Positions 60,428 through 64,000 of a stretch of DNA of 64,000 nucleotides are shown here, one piece after another. The first letter of the stretch is position 1; each line of letters opens with the position of its first letter. Source of the DNA: Planctomycetota bacterium. GTDB lineage: Bacteria; Planctomycetota; UBA1135; UBA2386. The notes beneath the pieces were generated by a model. The model did not search any database, was not told the DNA's origin, and worked only from the letters and a program-made list of their open reading frames with translations. The DNA lies in contig JAHBXX010000011.1 of assembly GCA_019636245.1 (NCBI GenBank), forward strand, positions 1 through 64,000, given 5' to 3'. The position numbers and the translations under genes are program-made.

Positions 60428-61458
60428 AGACCCTGTTGCTGCAGAGCGCCCTCGGCGGGCTGCTGTTCACGGGTGCCCTGGTCGGCGGTCTGGCCGCCAC
60501 CGGGCGGCTCAACCACGAGGGCACCGCGAACATCCCGCTGCTGAACGCCTTGTTCCCGGCGCCGGCCGCGGTCGACGCGGGCGGCACGCCGGGCGATGCC
60601 GCCGTTCACGAGGCGACGCACGCCGGCGGCCCTGGCGTGGCCCAGGATGCGGCCAGCTCGCCGGCGGCGGCTGCCGCCGCGACCGACCCGCCGACCCGCC
60701 GCAAGACGGGGCGTTCGCTGTTCGCCGCCGATCCGCCGGCCGGCGACGGCCACGGCGACGGCCACGCCGCCGCCGGCCCGGGCGACGGCCACGGCGCCGC
60801 CGCGCCGGCGCCGAGCACCGCGCGGGCCCATGCCCAGCCGCCGCCGGCCGCGCCGGCCGGCGAGCAGGCGGTGCAACGGGACCTGCAGCGGATCGCCCAG
60901 GACCTCGCCGGCGACCGGCACGCGAAGTACGCCCCCGGCGGCTTCTTCCGCTTCGAGGGCATGCCCGCCGGGCTGTCCCCCGACCAGATCAACGAGGCCT
61001 GGCAGCGCGTGCAGGGCGTGGTCGCCGAACTCGACCGCCGCAAGGTGGCGCTCGATCTGCGCGAGCAGGAACTGCAGGAACTGGCCGACGACGTCTCGCG
61101 CCGGCAGGCCGAGCTCGGCGCCGAGCGCAACAAGATCGACCAGCGCCACCGCGAGCTCGACGCCCGCATCCAGAAGTTCCAGGCCCAGGTCAAGCTGGTG
61201 CGCAACGACGAGGTCGCGGCGCTGAAGCGCAACGCGCAGACGCTGGCCGCGTTCGAGGTCGCCAAGGCCGCCGAGATCGTGCTCGACCAGTGGAAGACCG
61301 AGCAGGGCCAGGACGAGATCCTGAAGGTGCTCGAGTTCATGGACAAGGACAAGGTCAACGAGCTGCTCGCCGAGCTGCCGAACGCGATGGTGCAGGACCT
61401 GCTGAAGAAGCGCATGCGCATCGGCAAGGAGTCGGCGTCACCGGGCGGTTCGGGCTGA
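60424..61458 (+). CDS. MotE/MgtE_N-like flagellar protein with His-rich linker
   Basis: 344 residues. One N-terminal membrane helix (about 8-26), then an Ala/Pro/Gly linker with a repeated Gly-Asp-Gly-His pattern around residues 108-125. A coiled coil (about 195-265) leads to a C-terminal helical domain (DEILKVLEFMDKDKVNELLAELP) of the MgtE intracellular N-terminal type, as in MotE, a chaperone of the stator-associated MotC in alphaproteobacteria. The function here is inferred from this layout and from its place between fliJ and fliL. Confidence 0.7.
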   Translation: MKTLLLQSALGGLLFTGALVGGLAATGRLNHEGTANIPLLNALFPAPAAVDAGGTPGDAAVHEATHAGGPGVAQDAASSPAAAAAATDPPTRRKTGRSLFAADPPAGDGHGDGHAAAGPGDGHGAAAPAPSTARAHAQPPPAAPAGEQAVQRDLQRIAQDLAGDRHAKYAPGGFFRFEGMPAGLSPDQINEAWQRVQGVVAELDRRKVALDLREQELQELADDVSRRQAELGAERNKIDQRHRELDARIQKFQAQVKLVRNDEVAALKRNAQTLAAFEVAKAAEIVLDQWKTEQGQDEILKVLEFMDKDKVNELLAELPNAMVQDLLKKRMRIGKESASPGGSG

Positions 61459-61558
61459 GCTGCCGCGGCGGCCGACAGGCGTGGAAGGGTTCAACACCGG
61501 GATGCCGATCGGTCGATGAACGGCCGGGCGGGGATCGGGCGGCGCGGAGCGAGCAACA

Positions 61559-62074
61559 GTGGCCGAAGAGAAACCAAAGGAAGCGGACGGCAAGCCGGCG
61601 GCGCCCAGGAAGAAGGGTCCGTCGCCGCTGGTCCTGATCGCCATCGGCGCCGTCCTCGGCGGCGCCGGGGTCGTGTTCGCCGTACCGCCGAAGACCATCG
61701 AGGTCGCGGCGCCGGTCAAGGTCTACGAGACGATCGACGTCACCCATCCCGACCCGATCCAGCACGAGTTCAACCCGCGCACCAAGGCCGGCAAGGGCAT
61801 CGGCCGCGTGGCGCTGAAGTTCGTCTACCGGGTGCGCGAGGACCAGGAGGCGGCCGCGTTCGCGCAGATCAAGGAGCACTGGGAACTGGCCAACTCGAAC
61901 GCGCTGCTGCTGCTGAAGACGCGCACCATGGAGGAGCTGCAGTCCGAGGCCGGCGTGCGCATGCTGGAGAAGGACCTGCTCGACGACCTGGACCGCACGC
62001 TGTTCCCGGAGCACGGCGGCCAGAAGCTGGCCCGCGTCAGCCGCGTCATGTGGAGCAAGTGGCTGATGCAGTGA
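61559..62074 (+). CDS. fliL: flagellar basal-body-associated protein FliL
   Basis: 171 residues starting at GTG. FliL is a single-pass inner-membrane protein that surrounds or supports the stator. A charged N-terminus with Lys/Pro is followed by a helix at about 22-42 and a periplasmic domain with the late VRMLEKDLLDDLDRTLF helix. The 100-base gap before it is the longest in the operon; nothing else was seen there. Confidence 0.85.
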   Translation: MAEEKPKEADGKPAAPRKKGPSPLVLIAIGAVLGGAGVVFAVPPKTIEVAAPVKVYETIDVTHPDPIQHEFNPRTKAGKGIGRVALKFVYRVREDQEAAAFAQIKEHWELANSNALLLLKTRTMEELQSEAGVRMLEKDLLDDLDRTLFPEHGGQKLARVSRVMWSKWLMQ

Positions 62075-62087
62075 GGAGAACGGCTGC

Positions 62088-63089
62088 GTGAACGACATCC
62101 TCAGCAACGAAGAGATCGATGCCCTGCTGCAGATGTTCCGCAGCGAGGGCGGCGCCGCCGAGGAGGACCCGCTGGCCGGCAAGCCGGCCGTGGCGCCGTT
62201 GCTGGCCGTCGAGGATCGGGTCGTCAGTCCCGTCGACCTGCTGAAGCCGAACCGGCTCGGTCGCGAGCAGCTGCGCGGCCTCGAGCGCTACTTCGAGAGC
62301 GCCGGCAAGCTGCTGTCGGCGACCATCAGCGACAAGCTGCGCCTCGACACGCGCTGCGATTGCGTCGCCGTCGAGCAGCTGCGGTTCGGCAACTGGCTCG
62401 AGCAGCTGCCCGGGCCGGTGTCGATCTACGTGCTGCAGATGGAGCCGTTCCGGCTGCCGGTGCTGTTCACCGCCAGCACGAGCCTGCTCTACGGCGCCGT
62501 CGACCGCATCCTCGGCGGTTCCGGCAAGGTCACCAAGGTGCCCAAGGACTTCACCGCCGCCGAGCACACCGTCGCCGAGGCGCTGGTCGGGCCCTGCCTC
62601 GATCGGATCTGCGAGAGCCTCGGCGACGTGGTGAAGCTGAAGTGGACGCTGCAGAACCGGTTCTGCAACCCGTCGATGGCGCAGATCCTGCCGTCGCAGG
62701 ACGTGGCGCTGGCGGTCTACTTCCAGGCGACCGGCGAGTTCCTGCTGGGCGACCTGCGGCTGATGATCCCGTTCGCGTCGCTGGAGCCCCTGCTCGATCG
62801 TTTCGGCCGCGACACCGTGGCCAGCCTCGAGCCCGGCGCGCTGCGCGATCGGGTCGCGGCGACCGTGCGCGACGTCGGCGTCGACCTCGCCGTCGAGCTG
62901 GGCGGGGCCCGTATCCGCCTGCGGCAACTGCTGGACCTGCAGCCGGGCGACGTGATCCCGCTGGCGACGCGCCTCGGCGCGCCCGCCGTGGTGCCCGTGC
63001 AGGGCCGGCCCAAGTTCACCGGCCACGTCGGCCGGATCGGCAACAGATTGGGCCTGCAGGTGGCCGATGTGATCGCCGACCAGGCATGA
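62088..63089 (+). CDS. fliM: flagellar motor switch protein FliM
   Basis: 333 residues starting at GTG. FliM forms the middle of the C-ring. The N-terminal ILSNEEIDALLQMF is the CheY-P-binding peptide, so the motor is probably under chemotaxis control. The middle domain contains the GGxG-type DRILGGSGKV block, and the C-terminal FliN-like domain is present. Confidence 0.95.
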   Translation: MNDILSNEEIDALLQMFRSEGGAAEEDPLAGKPAVAPLLAVEDRVVSPVDLLKPNRLGREQLRGLERYFESAGKLLSATISDKLRLDTRCDCVAVEQLRFGNWLEQLPGPVSIYVLQMEPFRLPVLFTASTSLLYGAVDRILGGSGKVTKVPKDFTAAEHTVAEALVGPCLDRICESLGDVVKLKWTLQNRFCNPSMAQILPSQDVALAVYFQATGEFLLGDLRLMIPFASLEPLLDRFGRDTVASLEPGALRDRVAATVRDVGVDLAVELGGARIRLRQLLDLQPGDVIPLATRLGAPAVVPVQGRPKFTGHVGRIGNRLGLQVADVIADQA

Positions 63090-63484
63090 CCGACGGCAAC
63101 GAGTTCTCGGGCGAGCCGGCGTGGAACGCGGCCGACGTCGCCAAGGCGGGGGCGGAACTCGCGGCGGCGGCCGTGCAGCCGATCGCCTTCGGCCAGCTCG
63201 GCACCGGCGCCCGGGCCGAGGCGGCGCGCAACCTCGACCTCCTGCTCGATGTCGAGATCCCGGTCTCGGTCGAGGTCGGCCGCACGCAGATGAGCCTCGA
63301 CGAAGTGCTGCGGCTGGTGCCCGGCAGCGTGATCGCGCTCGACAAGAAGGCCGAGGAGCCGGTCGACCTGCGCGTCAATGGCAAGCTGGTGGCGCGCGGC
63401 GAGGTGGTGCTCGTCGACGACTCCTACGGCCTGCGCATCACGCAGATCGTCGATGCGGCGGGCCGGCTCGAGAGCCTGCGCTGA
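63086..63484 (+). CDS. fliN: flagellar motor switch protein FliN
   Basis: 132 residues. The start overlaps the fliM stop (ATGA). The C-terminal SpoA domain reads LLLDVEIPVSVEVGRTQMSLDEVLRLVPGS-like sequence with VNGKLVARGEVVLVDDSYGLRI at the end, the standard FliN core. It is the last gene of the operon: the next gene is on the other strand. Confidence 0.96.
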   Translation: MTDGNEFSGEPAWNAADVAKAGAELAAAAVQPIAFGQLGTGARAEAARNLDLLLDVEIPVSVEVGRTQMSLDEVLRLVPGSVIALDKKAEEPVDLRVNGKLVARGEVVLVDDSYGLRITQIVDAAGRLESLR

Positions 63485-63496
63485 GCCGGCGGCTCA
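63482..63496. terminator. palindrome containing both stop codons of convergent genes
   Basis: TGAGCC-ggc-GGCTCA is a perfect 6-bp inverted repeat. The left TGA is the fliN stop and, read on the other strand, the right arm provides the TGA stop of the TonB-like gene. It may work as a bidirectional terminator, although there is no T-tract. Confidence 0.4.
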
Positions 63497-64000
63497 GCCA
63501 CGATCGGTGAGGCGGAACACGAACGGGACCTCGACGGTCCCGGGGCCGCGGTCGAACCGCCACTTGCCGGCGGCGGTCAGCGCCGCGGCATCGAGCAGCA
63601 CCGAGCCGCTGCCCAGGGCCACGCTGCAGTGTCTGGCGAAGCCCGCGGCGTCGATCTCGATCCGGACGACGACCGTGCCCTCGATGCGCCGGCGGATGGC
63701 GCCGGCCGGGTAGTCCGGCGGCAGGTTGAACCCCGGCAACGCGACCGGCACCTCGGGCCGGGCTTCGCTGGTCGACGCGGCGGCCGGCGGCTCGGCGACC
63801 GGGGCCCGCTCCAACGGCCGCAGGATGACGTTGGCGGCCAGCACCTCGTCGAGGCGCCTGGGCGGGGTCCGGGTCTCGGCATCGGGCGGGGTTGGCCGTT
63901 CGGGCCACGGCTCCGCTGCGTCGTCGACCGGGGGGGGCGGCAGTGGCGGTTCCGTTTCGGTGGCGGTGGCGACGGGCGGCGGCTCGGCGGCGGGCTGCTC
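63494..64000 (-). CDS. TonB C-terminal-domain protein, 5' end beyond the window
   Basis: At least 168 residues; the frame stays open to the window edge, so the start and any membrane helix are missing. A Pro/Glu/Ala-rich spacer is followed by a C-terminal domain with PPDYPAGAIRRRIEGTVVVRIEID and AALTAAGKWRFDRGP, the TonB C-terminal pattern (PxYPxxAxxxxxxGxVxVxf...). Such proteins pass energy to outer-membrane receptors; related proteins have other roles. It ends in the palindrome shared with fliN. Confidence 0.7.
   Translation of the reverse strand, partial: EQPAAEPPPVATATETEPPLPPPPVDDAAEPWPERPTPPDAETRTPPRRLDEVLAANVILRPLERAPVAEPPAAASTSEARPEVPVALPGFNLPPDYPAGAIRRRIEGTVVVRIEIDAAGFARHCSVALGSGSVLLDAAALTAAGKWRFDRGPGTVEVPFVFRLTDRG

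Overview
The window is chromosomal DNA from a very GC-rich bacterium (clearly above 70% G+C by eye) with densely packed genes. A Gram-negative cell plan is indicated by lipoproteins with lipoboxes, a TonB-type C-terminal domain, a Wzm/Wzt polysaccharide exporter and a flagellar basal-body operon. The many large secreted proteins of unknown function, the sulfotransferases and the divergent ThyX suggest a planctomycete or a related deep lineage; this is inference, because no rRNA gene is present. No tRNA, rRNA, CRISPR array, insertion sequence or prophage was seen.

Layout. 0-18 kb: mixed housekeeping and secreted proteins (S15-like hydrolase, tandem ThyX-like protein, toroid-fold secreted protein, Tpm methyltransferase, ChaN-like fusion, GT87/39-like membrane glycosyltransferase, thioredoxin reductase, N-formylglutamate amidohydrolase-like protein, CorA, ATP-grasp enzyme). 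17-32 kb: a sulfation and transport island with two sulfotransferases, Wzm and Wzt, CysN/C, CysD, a separate CysC, and a SulP-DabA-DabB set chained by GTGA stop/start overlaps. 32-42 kb: a polysaccharide glycosyltransferase cluster (two GT2, three GT4 and a 701-residue coiled-coil protein with a GT-A-like core), two of whose enzymes share a C-terminal module. 42-51 kb: SGNH hydrolase, ScpA, a membrane spermidine-synthase-like protein, RdgB, RNase PH and a degenerate hybrid kinase. 51.8-63.5 kb: a tandem glycosyltransferase, then flgB-flgC-fliE-fliF-fliG-fliH-fliI-fliJ-motE-like-fliL-fliM-fliN. The window ends in a TonB-like gene cut by the edge.

How the genes fit together. CysD and CysN make APS, CysC makes PAPS, and PAPS is the donor for the two sulfotransferases. 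Wzm/Wzt and the glycosyltransferases would make and export a polysaccharide, so a sulfated surface glycan is the simplest reading of 17-42 kb. SulP could supply sulfate, or it could work with DabA/DabB in inorganic carbon uptake; the sequence does not decide. The flagellar operon encodes rod, MS-ring, C-ring, ATPase complex and FliL, but not the fliOPQR/flhAB export gate or the stator.

Expression signals. Many monocistronic genes have a -10-like hexamer (TATGCT, TACACT, CATACT, TAGCCT, CAGAAT and similar) only about 6-16 bases before the start codon and no Shine-Dalgarno sequence, which suggests leaderless or nearly leaderless mRNAs. Within operons, ATGA and GTGA overlaps are common. RNase PH appears to start at CTG behind a good GGAGG site.
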